This document shows positions 1-8,307 of a stretch of DNA of 64,000 nt, piece after piece. Source of the stretch: Luminiphilus syltensis NOR5-1B (GTDB lineage: Bacteria; Pseudomonadota; Gammaproteobacteria; Pseudomonadales; Halieaceae); assembly GCF_000158175.1 (NCBI RefSeq), contig NZ_DS999411.1, positions 1,174,340-1,238,339 of the forward strand, read 5' to 3'. The notes beneath the pieces are model-generated. The model ran no database searches and was not told where the DNA came from. It worked only from the letters and a program-made list of their open reading frames with translations. Position 1 is the first letter of the stretch, and the number at the start of each line of letters is the position of its first letter. Both the position numbers and the translations under genes were made by a program.

Positions 1-1021
1 ATGCAAATGCGTCCGCACTTGGTGACCTTCACAGCTTTGTCGTGGAATGGGTACAGGGGCTCTTCGGCAGGCCGGTATTCCCGCACAGAAGGTGTAAATA
101 CTTCTGCAGGATATTGCCCGCCAAGTGCCTGATGGGGCCTCTCGTTGTTGTAAACCTCTATAAATCTGTCGAAGCGACCCTGCTGTTGTAAGAAATTGAA
201 GGAAGCAGGCTTCGTTGCTTCTTTCTTCAGTGTCAGATGCATACGCTCATGACGCCCGTTTTGCTCTGGGTGGCCTGGCTTGATGCGCTCAATGTTAATG
301 CCTAGCTTAAGCCACCAGATTGACAGCCGGCTCAGTCCGAAGAATGCGTTGGGCGAGGCAAACGGGATGCCGTTGTCGGTCCGAATGGCCTGCGGCAAAC
401 CATACTCCTTGAAGGCGTGTTCGAAGACATTGAAGGCAAGTGCCGACTTGGTGGAGTCGAGGCCTTCGCAGGCTAGGAGATATCGTGAGCGATAGTCAGT
501 GATCGTCAGTGGGTAACAGTACTGACGGTTACCCAGTAGAAACTCACCCTTATAATCCGCACACCACAGCCCGTTCGGTACGGTAGCTTCACTCAGCGCT
601 GTGCCCTGCGCTTTTCGGCGCCGACGCTTCTGGCGCTTTACCAGACCATTACGATCGAGAATGGCGTGCACCGTGCTCTTGGCCGGCGGATTCACCATCG
701 GAAATTGCTTGATCAGCTTCTCTCGGATCTTGGGCGCGCCCCAGGACGGGTACTCCCGCTTGATCGCGAGAATTGCTCGCTCGATCTGAAACGGTAGTTT
801 ATTAGCATGCCTGTAGGGCCTTCGGCTCCGATCCTCGAGTCCCTTGGGGCCTAGCTCCTTGTATCGATTGTAGATCTTGTAGCCCGTGGGTCTGGAAATT
901 CCAAACTCCTTGCAAAGGGCTGACATCTGCTCGCCATCAAGAAGACGAGCTACGAACCTGAGTCGTTCATGCCCATAAACAGGGGCAGGCCCTCCATCGG
1001 TTTACACTCCTTCCACGGCAT
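1..1021 (-). pseudogene. IS481-family transposase, frameshifted and cut by window edge
   Basis: Read on the minus strand, this encodes an IS481-type DDE transposase: an N-terminal helix-turn-helix (LLDGEQMSALCKEFGISR) and then an rve integrase core. The acidic residues are in WCADYKGEF, IRTDNGIPF and HPEQNGRHER, followed by FIEVYNNERPHQALGG. The reading frame stays open to base 1, so the C-terminus lies outside the window. The family-typical start (MPWKEC) is at 1021. An extra segment of about 23-26 nt around 969-994 shifts the frame by two, so the start runs into a stop and the core frame has no usable start codon until QMSAL. Transposition from this copy is therefore unlikely unless a frameshift rescues it. 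Flanking sequence near 1040-1080 (gtgtaaaccatgtctccgg) is probably the element's outer end. Confidence 0.88.
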
Positions 1022-1080
1022 CGGGAGTCCTCCTCCAAATGCCTTAATGTGTAAACCATGTCTCCGGTATATTGTGTAGC
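1..1080 (-). mobile_element. IS481-type insertion sequence, right-hand part
   Basis: The element comprises the transposase pseudogene and its upstream terminal region. The outer end is placed near 1075-1085 from the usual short distance between an IS481 start codon and the terminal repeat. The second end lies outside the window, so neither the inverted repeat nor the target duplication can be confirmed here. Confidence 0.6.
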
Positions 1081-1604
1081 CTATGTCTCGCTACTCACAA
1101 AAAGGTGCTTTCTTGGCACATAGGTAACAGTTTATTCCGATGACAGACTTAACACTTTTTGAGCGAAGGTGTTCCACTACTGTCCGTCCCCACCTAACTG
1201 TTTGACCGAAGAATTGAACGCGATACGCTTTAAAACTGCTTCGGAGATACCCTTTCTTACCTTAAGAGCATAATTTCGACCCCGTCACAAAACGCGAAAT
1301 CAAATCTTTTCTTTTGTTTGTTGTGGTGCTACGTTCGTTGGATTAGGTGCAGCGAACGCACCGGCATTTTCTTCGTTACAGCAACAGAGGAAAAGGTGTA
1401 GCAGCCTTAGACAGTGGTGAAATTAACAGAGGGCCCTCATCATGCGCAGAAGCATTCGCGTTATGATAGATACGCATCCTTTGCAGGAAAGGCCCCATGA
1501 CACCTGAAATTTCTCGTTTCTACTGCTTTTCTCGCCATCAACTGTCCCGCTTCACGGCCAGATCTGGCTGTAGAGTTCGCGCTCGACCCGTCGAAGGGGC
1601 CGCA
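1081..1604. other. Intergenic region before the minor-pilin operon
   Basis: About 520 bases lie between the IS end and the first pilin. No coding region with family resemblance is visible. The stretch is AT-richer around 1260-1330 and presumably carries the pilin operon promoter, but no clear -35/-10 pair could be fixed. An open frame starting at 1497 adds 36 unconserved residues to the pilin and is not used. Confidence 0.5.
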
Positions 1605-1982
1605 ATGTGTCGCGCGACTCAATCGGGCTTCTCGCTGATAGAGTTACTTATCGCCGTTGCCATTGTTGGTATCCTCGCCGCCGTGGCTATACCGTCTTAC
1701 CGGGCGCAAATTCAGGAATCGCGACGTTCCGCCGGGCAGACCGCGCTCCTGGAAGCTGCACAACTGGCGGAGCGGCAGTTCACAACGACCAACGCGTATA
1801 CGGGTACTGATATCAGCGGCGTAGACGTTGAATTTTATACGCTCACTTTGCCAACCCTGACAGCGACCACGTACACCGTGAGTGCTGCACCTACTGGCCC
1901 GCAGGCGACTGACCCCTGTGGGACCATGACGGTAACCCATACCGGTGCGCGAACCGCCGGCGCTACGGATTGCTGGGATTAG
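1605..1982 (+). CDS. pilE: Type IV pilin-like protein (PilE/PilA type)
   Basis: This 125-residue prepilin has a short basic leader (MCRATQSG). It is followed by FSLIELLIAVAIVGILAAVA, the type III signal that PilD cleaves after Gly, with Glu at mature position 5. The hydrophobic helix continues into a small globular head with two cysteines (DPCGTM and DCWD) that could form the pilin D-loop disulfide. The start at 1605 gives a normal 8-residue leader; a longer frame from 1497 would give an atypical 44-residue leader. The gene sits first in a pilE-fimT-pilV-pilW-pilX run and ends two bases before fimT. In the classical order pilE is last, so the arrangement is permuted. It may be a minor or a major pilin. 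Confidence 0.85.
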   Translation: MCRATQSGFSLIELLIAVAIVGILAAVAIPSYRAQIQESRRSAGQTALLEAAQLAERQFTTTNAYTGTDISGVDVEFYTLTLPTLTATTYTVSAAPTGPQATDPCGTMTVTHTGARTAGATDCWD

Positions 1983-1984
1983 CC

Positions 1985-2476
1985 ATGCTGATGCCGCGCG
2001 CTTCACAGGGGTTTTCGCTGCTCGAGTTGATGGTCGTGATTATTGTGGTTGCGATCCTGCTTGCCATTGCCGCGCCTTCGTTCACCCGTTTTTTCGAAAG
2101 CAATCGCCTGAGCACCGCGGCAAACAGCTTGCTTTATCACCTCCAGCTTTCGCGCAGCGAAGCCGTGCGCTACGCCACCGATGTGACATTTTGTCCTAGC
2201 GCCGACGGCGCCGCCTGTTCCGGCGGTACTGACTGGACGGTTGGCTGGATCGTCACCCGACCCGACCCGGCAAACCCTGCGTTGACGGATGTCTTGCGTG
2301 TTGCTCCTGCTGTTCAGGGCACGGTTGCCATTACCGGGGGTCCCACGTCCATCGTGTTTTCGCCGGTGGGGTCCGCCTCGAGCGCCAATACCTTTACGGT
2401 AACCGTGGGTAGCAGCAGTGACACCGTCTGTGTATATGTCGGCGGTATGGCGGCAACCGGGAGTGGATGCCCATGA
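1985..2476 (+). CDS. fimT: Minor pilin FimT/GspH-like
   Basis: This prepilin of about 163 residues has leader MLMPRASQG and the methylation motif FSLLELMVVIIVVAILLAIA. The head carries the GspH/FimT signature region (LSTAANSLLYHLQLSRSEAV) and paired cysteines (TFCPS, AACSGG). FimT-type minor pilins prime pilus assembly from the inner membrane, and in some species they bind DNA during uptake. The start at 1985 lies two bases after the preceding stop; a second in-frame ATG at 1991 is also possible. The end overlaps pilV by an ATGA, implying coupled translation within one operon. Confidence 0.88.
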   Translation: MLMPRASQGFSLLELMVVIIVVAILLAIAAPSFTRFFESNRLSTAANSLLYHLQLSRSEAVRYATDVTFCPSADGAACSGGTDWTVGWIVTRPDPANPALTDVLRVAPAVQGTVAITGGPTSIVFSPVGSASSANTFTVTVGSSSDTVCVYVGGMAATGSGCP

Positions 2477-2907
2477 TTGAGTCCAGGTTAGCGTTACAGC
2501 AGCGCGGTTTTACCCTGATGGAAGTGCTGGTGACGGTACTGATATTGTCCATCGGTCTGCTGGGTGCCGCGCAGATGCAGATCCAGTCACAGAAGTATTC
2601 CTACGCCAGTGCACAGCGTGCGCTGGCCATTGTTCAGGTCTCAGATTTGGCCGAGCGTCTGTGGAACGGTGCCTGTGATATTCAGGCCGATCCGGCTACC
2701 GCTTCTGCAGCCATTGTGACTGCGTGGGAAGCGGCCCATACGGGCGGCACGCTGGGCAGTTGGACGGGGGCGGCGACGCTGACCGGGACCACCGGCGATC
2801 CTTCTTTTCGCTTTGATATCACGGTGACGTGGCAGGATAACCGTTTCGATCTGAGTGAATCCCTCAGTCGAACCGTTGTCATTCCCAGCCTTGCGGGGTG
2901 TGTATGA
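2473..2907 (+). CDS. pilV: Type IV pilus minor pilin PilV
   Basis: The protein is about 144 residues. Leader MIESRLALQQRG is followed by FTLMEVLVTVLILSIGLLGA, the PilV signature, in which SIGLLGAAQMQ is especially typical. The rest is a small head rich in Ala, Thr and Trp. The ATG at 2473 forms an ATGA overlap with the fimT stop, and the gene's own stop (TGA at 2905-2907) makes another ATGA with pilW. An ATG two codons earlier (2467) is the alternative start. PilV belongs to the minor-pilin tip or priming complex with PilW and PilX. Confidence 0.9.
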   Translation: MIESRLALQQRGFTLMEVLVTVLILSIGLLGAAQMQIQSQKYSYASAQRALAIVQVSDLAERLWNGACDIQADPATASAAIVTAWEAAHTGGTLGSWTGAATLTGTTGDPSFRFDITVTWQDNRFDLSESLSRTVVIPSLAGCV

Positions 2908-3962
2908 AAAAACGTAGAGCGCTAGATGTACTGGCAGCACTGAACGGCAAAGTTCAGAGAATTCGCCCGCAAACCGGGTTTACCCTTATCGAACTCATGG
3001 TTGCCATGGCGTTAGGGTTATTCATCATTTCTGGCGCGGTGGCCATGTTTCTGGCCAACCAGCAGTCAGCGGCGGTGAAACGCGATCTCGATAACGCGCA
3101 GGATGGCATCCGCTTTGCATCGCAAACAATCACCCGCGTGGTGCGTGAGGCGGATAATCTGGCGGTAGCCGGCAACACCCTCACGGTCACCTATGATGGC
3201 GGTGCAGGGGTTCGCAATTGTTTGGGAGCGGTGGCTGGCGCCGGTTCAAATACAGATGTATTCAGCGTGGTCGCGGGAGACCTCCAGTGTAACGGCGAGG
3301 TAATCACCCGCGGTGTGTCCGCGTTCACGGCTGCTTTGCTACCAGACAGCCTCGGTAACAACGTCAGTGTCCGCGTTACCCTCGGTATGGCGGGCTCGGC
3401 GCTAGCTACTGATTTCACTGCCACTGCGCGACCCATGGTGCTGAATCTGTATGCCGGCGTAGATCTGCAGGCGATTGCGGATGAATACGGAGTAACGGTA
3501 GACGATCTGACGCCAACTCCTGAGCCTAACCCAGACGATCCTCCCGTGGAGGAGCCTCCCCCGCCGGTCGAGCCTCCCGTGCCCCCTCTCGAGGACCCTG
3601 AGGATCCAGGCCCCATCAACCCTCCCGTTCCCGGGGATGTGTGCCCGACTGATCCTGGATCGGTTGTGTATAGCAATGAGTTTAGGCTGTGTGTCCAAAA
3701 CCCGAGCGGAAATAACCTTTTGGCTTATCAGGAAGCAATTGATTTTTGTTCCAATATAGGGAAGGCATTACCCACATTGGATCAGCTTCAGGGTATTTGC
3801 GCGGTTAGGGGCTCGTTGGGCGATTTTGGAGCAACTGTTTATTGGTCCAGCCAATCTCAAAATAGAAACTTCGCCCTATCGGTCGACTTTGACGATGGTT
3901 GCAGTTCGGGCCTTAGCGAAAAAGAAGGGAATTTCGAAGTCCGCTGTCTTACGGCGTACTAA
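2904..3962 (+). CDS. pilW: PilW-like minor pilin with proline-rich stalk and DUF1566/Lcl-like C-terminal domain
   Basis: The N-terminal part is PilW: prepilin motif FTLIELMVAMALGLFIISGA after residue 28, then QQSAAVKRDLDNAQDGIRFA. Near residue 200 the pilin head gives way to a Pro/Glu/Asp-rich linker of about 45 residues (for example PPVEEPPPPVEPP). A C-terminal domain of about 110 residues follows, with paired cysteines and the closing pattern YWSSQS...FALSVDFDDGC...VRCLTAY. That pattern matches the DUF1566/Lcl C-terminal fold seen in surface adhesins. PilW proteins usually end after the pilin-like head, so this looks like a pilus-tip subunit carrying an adhesive or ligand-binding cap. The ATG at 2904 overlaps the pilV stop. 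The domain call rests on pattern recognition, not a search. Confidence 0.85.
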   Translation: MKKRRALDVLAALNGKVQRIRPQTGFTLIELMVAMALGLFIISGAVAMFLANQQSAAVKRDLDNAQDGIRFASQTITRVVREADNLAVAGNTLTVTYDGGAGVRNCLGAVAGAGSNTDVFSVVAGDLQCNGEVITRGVSAFTAALLPDSLGNNVSVRVTLGMAGSALATDFTATARPMVLNLYAGVDLQAIADEYGVTVDDLTPTPEPNPDDPPVEEPPPPVEPPVPPLEDPEDPGPINPPVPGDVCPTDPGSVVYSNEFRLCVQNPSGNNLLAYQEAIDFCSNIGKALPTLDQLQGICAVRGSLGDFGATVYWSSQSQNRNFALSVDFDDGCSSGLSEKEGNFEVRCLTAY

Positions 3963-4004
3963 CCAATTCATCGATTCAACCGGTGGGGCAGAGAGGAAGA
4001 CGTC

Positions 4005-5228
4005 ATGCAGGCATTCAGGAAACAGAGAGGAGCCGCGTTGGTTGTCAGTTTGATATTGCTGGCAGTCGCTACTTTGGTCATCGTATACGGAATGCGCGGA
4101 ACCAACTTACAGGAACGGATGACCGCCAACCAGAATAACAAGTCGATCTCCTTCGTTGCCGCCGAAGCCGGGGGCAGTGAGTTTCTGGGCTGGCTGGTCG
4201 CCGAGGACGACGCCGGCACAGTTGATTGGACCGATGCCACCTGGCAGGAGTCGTGGAAAACAGCAGTGGGCTTCACACTTCCCGACTCGCCGGTCACCAC
4301 CGCCAGCATAGGTACTTATGGTGCGTATTATATCAGCGCCATAATCTGGGGCACCGATGATGTGGTGGTAAACGTGACCGGTAACTCGCTCGGTGGCACG
4401 GACAGCGTGGGGCAGACAACGCTCCAACTTACTTACCAAAAGCCACAGCTATACATACCTCCCGGTCCGGGGCCGGCATTTGCAAAAGGCTTGCTGACGG
4501 AGGGCAGCATTACCGTGAACGGAACGTCGTCGTTCACCGGTAGTGCGCATGCTAACGAGGCGTTTGACGGTAGGGGCGAACTGGTTGATCTCAATGACCT
4601 AGATGCCGAGGGCGAGCTGGTCCCCTACCCCTCTGATATCAGCGCATCGGGTACTGCAACGTTCAGTGGAGATGTGCCAGATGGAAGCACGATTGCAGAT
4701 AGGGTTACATCTGATGCCGAGCCTTTTGACGTGCCCTCAGCGGCTGATTTCGTCACAGATCATGGACTTAACGCCAGCCCCGATGCCGACGGCTTCACAG
4801 CGGCTATCGCGGCCTGCGAAATTCCGGATGGTGATGGATTGGGGCGGATGTACTATTGCGATGGAGACGTCGACCTCGATCGTAACGCTAGTCATCAAAA
4901 CGTGACGATTCTCGCAACGGGCAACATTACACAAAATGGCAGCAGTGATATTGGCGTGAATAACGCGCTTGACGTCGCCTTGGTCGCTGGTGGAGAGATA
5001 ACCCTTAATGGCCAGACGGATACCTTTGGTGTGTTCTGGGCTGAGGGCGACGTTATACACAATGGTACTTCCACACTCACTGGTGCCGTGGTCTCGGGCG
5101 GCGATTTCACCAAAAACGGTGGACTGGCTTTTGTTCAATCCAAACGCTTCTCAGGCAATCTTCAATTACCTGACCCTGACCCGATCCCTGTTCCGCCTAG
5201 CATTCTTTCCTGGCGTGAGATTTACTGA
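4005..5228 (+). CDS. pilX: PilX-like pilus assembly protein with repetitive C-terminal region
   Basis: The protein has 407 residues. Its N-terminus (MQAFRKQRGAALVVSLILLA, then MRGTNLQERMTANQNN) is the PilX N-terminal domain: a basic leader, one membrane helix and the conserved ER-M--N motif. The long remainder carries Gly/Asn/Thr-rich units (SITVNGTSSFTG, NITQNGSSDIG, EITLNGQTDTFG, VIHNGTSTLTG, DFTKNGGLA). Their spacing suggests a right-handed beta-solenoid of the kind seen in PilX relatives that end in a polymer-forming domain. A Shine-Dalgarno-like GAGGAAG precedes the ATG. No pilY1, the usual partner, follows; the operon ends here. Confidence 0.8.
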   Translation: MQAFRKQRGAALVVSLILLAVATLVIVYGMRGTNLQERMTANQNNKSISFVAAEAGGSEFLGWLVAEDDAGTVDWTDATWQESWKTAVGFTLPDSPVTTASIGTYGAYYISAIIWGTDDVVVNVTGNSLGGTDSVGQTTLQLTYQKPQLYIPPGPGPAFAKGLLTEGSITVNGTSSFTGSAHANEAFDGRGELVDLNDLDAEGELVPYPSDISASGTATFSGDVPDGSTIADRVTSDAEPFDVPSAADFVTDHGLNASPDADGFTAAIAACEIPDGDGLGRMYYCDGDVDLDRNASHQNVTILATGNITQNGSSDIGVNNALDVALVAGGEITLNGQTDTFGVFWAEGDVIHNGTSTLTGAVVSGGDFTKNGGLAFVQSKRFSGNLQLPDPDPIPVPPSILSWREIY

Positions 5229-5737
5229 TCACGCCAATCACGCCGGATAAATTTTGCTCAGGTCGCAGAGCCGAGGTGTTTGGCAGGCCGATGCGTTTCG
5301 GGTACCGCTCCCGGAGCGGATTCGATTAATCGCTGATTCTAGCTAGGCGCGTTGTCGGCTGCGAAATGCCGCTAATCCTTAGCCAGCCGGCTCCCCCGCA
5401 ACGCTCACGCTGACTACAGGTTTGCAGATGCTTTAGTGCCTGTTTCGGGACCTTTGCGTGAATTCGCGACCCCGATTTCGGTAGGCTATTGTCTCTCAGT
5501 GCGCGATCTTCGCGGATACTGGGCACAGTGACTACAATTCGTCGTTTTACTTCTGGTGGTGTGAGTGTCTGTCGTTTGACATGAGATTAAAAGCACCTAG
5601 ACGGGCTTCTTGTCGTTGAATCTTTTTATCTCTGTTCGTGACCACGCGCGGCACCGCCACTCGGGCGTATAGGTCCGCGTTGTCTGCGAACCACCCCATG
5701 TTAAGGTGTTTATTAATCCAACGATCAATGGAGACCC
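5229..5737. other. Intergenic region between pilin operon and rimK-like gene
   Basis: The 509 bases show no plausible coding region in either strand; the short open frames here have no recognisable features. A ribosome-binding site (GGAGA) sits just before the downstream ATG at 5738. Neither a clear intrinsic terminator for the pilin operon nor a convincing promoter could be identified by eye. Confidence 0.5.
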
Positions 5738-6943
5738 ATGAAACTGGCCATTCTGTCCTGTGCACCCAACGCCTACAGCACCCGCCGCCTTAAAGAAGCG
5801 GCCGAGCAGCGGGATCATCAGGCCAAGGTATTGAATACACTGAAATTTGCGATCGATCTCGATGAGGGTAGTCCTGACCTTTACTATCGCCAGAAGCAGC
5901 TCAGTAGTTACGATGCAGTGTTGCCACGAATCGGCGCGTCCATCACCTATTACGGGACTGCAGTGGTTCGGCAGTTTCAGGAAATGGATATTTTTGCGGC
6001 GAATACGGCCCACGGCATCATCAACTCCCGGGATAAGCTGCGCAGTTTGCAGATTCTGAGCCGACACCATATCGGTATCCCGCGAACCACCTTCGTCCGT
6101 GATAAACGCGATGTGCTTCCGGCGATTGCGCGGGTCGGCGGCGCACCGGTCGTTATCAAATTGATCGAGGGCACTCAGGGCATCGGCGTACTGCTCGCCG
6201 AGACTGTTAAAGCCGCCGAGGGCATCATCGAACTGCTGCAAAGCCAGAAGCAGAATGTCCTGATCCAGAAATTTGTTGCCGAGAGCAAGGGCAAGGATAT
6301 CCGGGCGTTTGTCGTCGGCGATCAGGTCGTTGCCGCGATGCGTCGTGTGGCCCAAGGGCAGGAATTCCGCAGTAACGTCCACCGTGGCGGTATCGCCGAA
6401 CCTGTCGAACTCGATGAGCGTTACGTACAGACCGCTATTCGTTGTACCCAGATCATGGGCTTACGCGTCGCCGGCGTTGATATGCTCGAGGGTAAAGACG
6501 GCCCGCAGGTGATGGAGGTGAATTCGTCACCCGGTCTCGAGGGCATCGAAACGGCTACGGGTCTCGATGTTGCGGGTTCGGTGATCGATTACATTGCAGC
6601 CCAGGTCGACTTCCCTGAAATCGATGTGCGCCAGCGTTTGACGGTAAGCAAGGGTTACGGCGTCAGCGAAATTTATGTGCCTGAAGGTGCCCATTTCGTG
6701 GGTCAGACCATTACCGAAACCAAACTCTACGAGAGTGATATCAACGTGCTTACCCTCTATAGAGGCGGCAAGGTTATCCCCAATCCCAAGGGTAATCGGG
6801 TGCTTGAAGCGGGCGATAAACTGCTCTGTTACGGCAAGCTCGAAGCCATGCGCGGCATGATTCCCTCGCGTGCCCGCCGGCGTCGTAAGCCTCAAATACA
6901 GCAGTTGGAAACCGACATAACGGCTGAGGGGCAGGCCGAGTAA
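5738..6943 (+). CDS. rimK: RimK-type ATP-grasp glutamate ligase fused to an RCK_C (TrkA-C) domain
   Basis: The protein has 401 residues. Positions 1-290 are RimK-like: the N-terminal preATP-grasp domain, the substrate loop (LPRIGASITYYG), the ATP-binding segment VVIKLIEGTQGIGV, and the metal-binding end VMEVNSSPGLEGIE. RimK adds glutamates to the C-terminus of ribosomal protein S6, and relatives modify small peptides. Residues of about 305-375 form an RCK_C/TrkA-C domain (SDINVLTLYRGGKVIPNPKG, then VLEAGDKLLCYG), the module that senses small ligands in K+ channels and transporters. A basic tail (RARRRRKPQ) follows. E. coli RimK is about 300 residues and lacks this extension, which may allow allosteric control by a nucleotide or cation. 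The gene appears monocistronic, with GGAGA before the ATG. Confidence 0.9.
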   Translation: MKLAILSCAPNAYSTRRLKEAAEQRDHQAKVLNTLKFAIDLDEGSPDLYYRQKQLSSYDAVLPRIGASITYYGTAVVRQFQEMDIFAANTAHGIINSRDKLRSLQILSRHHIGIPRTTFVRDKRDVLPAIARVGGAPVVIKLIEGTQGIGVLLAETVKAAEGIIELLQSQKQNVLIQKFVAESKGKDIRAFVVGDQVVAAMRRVAQGQEFRSNVHRGGIAEPVELDERYVQTAIRCTQIMGLRVAGVDMLEGKDGPQVMEVNSSPGLEGIETATGLDVAGSVIDYIAAQVDFPEIDVRQRLTVSKGYGVSEIYVPEGAHFVGQTITETKLYESDINVLTLYRGGKVIPNPKGNRVLEAGDKLLCYGKLEAMRGMIPSRARRRRKPQIQQLETDITAEGQAE

Positions 6944-7204
6944 TGTGATCGCTCTCTGTTTGCACGCTTAAGCGACGGGAAGAAGTTATCAAATTAAGCC
7001 TTTCGATGAGCAATGTTTAAGATTTTGGCTATTGACTCGCTGGAGCCAGCTATTTAACGCCAACAATTCACCTAACATTGTCAGTTCTTGGAAGTGGCTG
7101 AAATGGGTTTTAAGCGACCCGTGGCTTTCTTGGTTTAGGGATTACGGTCGCGGCAGTAATCGGTAGCATATTGTGGGGCCTGCTGTGAAATGGCGCCCCG
7201 TCCA

Positions 7205-8140
7205 TCACGCCGACCGGTTATAAATCGGCGTCACCACATCGCTAAACGCCTCGCCCATGCGCTCGCGGATCAACTGCGCCAGCTCCTGGTAAAGGTGGCG
7301 CACGGGGCTCCCTGCCCGAAAGATCAGCGCATGCTCGCGAAACAATTGCGCACCCTCGACCTTAATCACATCAAGCTCTTCGGGCCGGTGAATCTCCGAT
7401 CGGATGTACAGCGCCGGTAACAGCGCGATCCCCATGCCCATGACCACCATCTGCCGCAGGGTATCGAGACTGGTGCCTTCATAGTCCCGATTAATGCGCG
7501 CACCGGTTCGATCGCAGATCCGTTGTACTTCCTGATGCAGACGGTGGCGTTCATCGAGCCCGAGGATGCTCATGCCCGCTAGCTGCTCCTCGCGCAGCTT
7601 GCCATTCACTGCAAGCCCCGCTTCTTTGGCGGCGATTACCAGTAGCGGTTCGCGAAAGAGTACCTCGATCGCTAACTGGTCGTTGCTCAAGGGGAGGGGT
7701 ACCAGTGCCAGGTCATACCGTCCGTCGAGTACACCCCCCTCCAACTGGCTCGGTTGTTCCTCGCGAACATACAGCTTGAGCCGTTCAAACTTCTGGTGGA
7801 TGGCGGGCACGATATTCGGCAGCAGGTAAGGCCCCAGCGTAGGGGGTACCCCCAGCCGGTGGGTGGTGGCCGCGGTATCGGAAAGGGTATGCGCCAGCTC
7901 CTGGAGTTCGTGCCATTTGGCAATCAACTGTTTGGCGGTGGACAGGAGCTCGCGCCCGGCGGGCGTGAGCTGGGTCACGCGACGGCTGCGCTCGAAAAGT
8001 GTCACGCCCAGGCTTTTCTCGAGGGCGGAGAGCTGGGTCGAGAGCGTGGGCTGGGCCACATCAAGCCGATCTGCGGCGCGACGGATCGACTGGGCCTCAG
8101 CGACCGCGAGGAAGTACTGGATTTGCTTGACCGTTGCCAT
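7205..8140 (-). CDS. LysR-family regulator, OxyR-like but lacking the peroxidatic Cys
   Basis: A 311-residue LTTR: winged HTH at residues 1-60 (QIQYFLAVAEAQSIRRAADR, then QPTLSTQLSALEK) and an effector domain with the OxyR-like segment TSLDTLRQMVVMGMGIALLP. At the place of OxyR Cys199 (HCLRDQ in E. coli) this protein has ERHRLHQEV, Arg at residue 200, while Cys209 aligns with the resolving Cys208. It therefore cannot use the classical peroxide disulfide switch and probably senses another signal. The start at 8140 (MATVKQ) is preferred over an upstream ATG that adds 22 unconserved residues. It is divergent from the SulP transporter, with about 170 bases between them, the usual LTTR-target arrangement. 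Confidence 0.85.
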   Translation of the reverse strand: MATVKQIQYFLAVAEAQSIRRAADRLDVAQPTLSTQLSALEKSLGVTLFERSRRVTQLTPAGRELLSTAKQLIAKWHELQELAHTLSDTAATTHRLGVPPTLGPYLLPNIVPAIHQKFERLKLYVREEQPSQLEGGVLDGRYDLALVPLPLSNDQLAIEVLFREPLLVIAAKEAGLAVNGKLREEQLAGMSILGLDERHRLHQEVQRICDRTGARINRDYEGTSLDTLRQMVVMGMGIALLPALYIRSEIHRPEELDVIKVEGAQLFREHALIFRAGSPVRHLYQELAQLIRERMGEAFSDVVTPIYNRSA

Positions 8141-8307
8141 GGTGCCCGCCTCGGATTGCCGGGTTTGCCTGTGGCCCCAGCCCGCAATCGCATTTTCGAT
8201 AGCCAAAGACTATCACATAAAAGAATTTCGCATATTTGTTTGTGGTTAAAGGCCGGCCATAGTGTGCGGGTACAGGGGCAATCGCCCCAGAGTTTGGAGT
8301 TTGAGTT

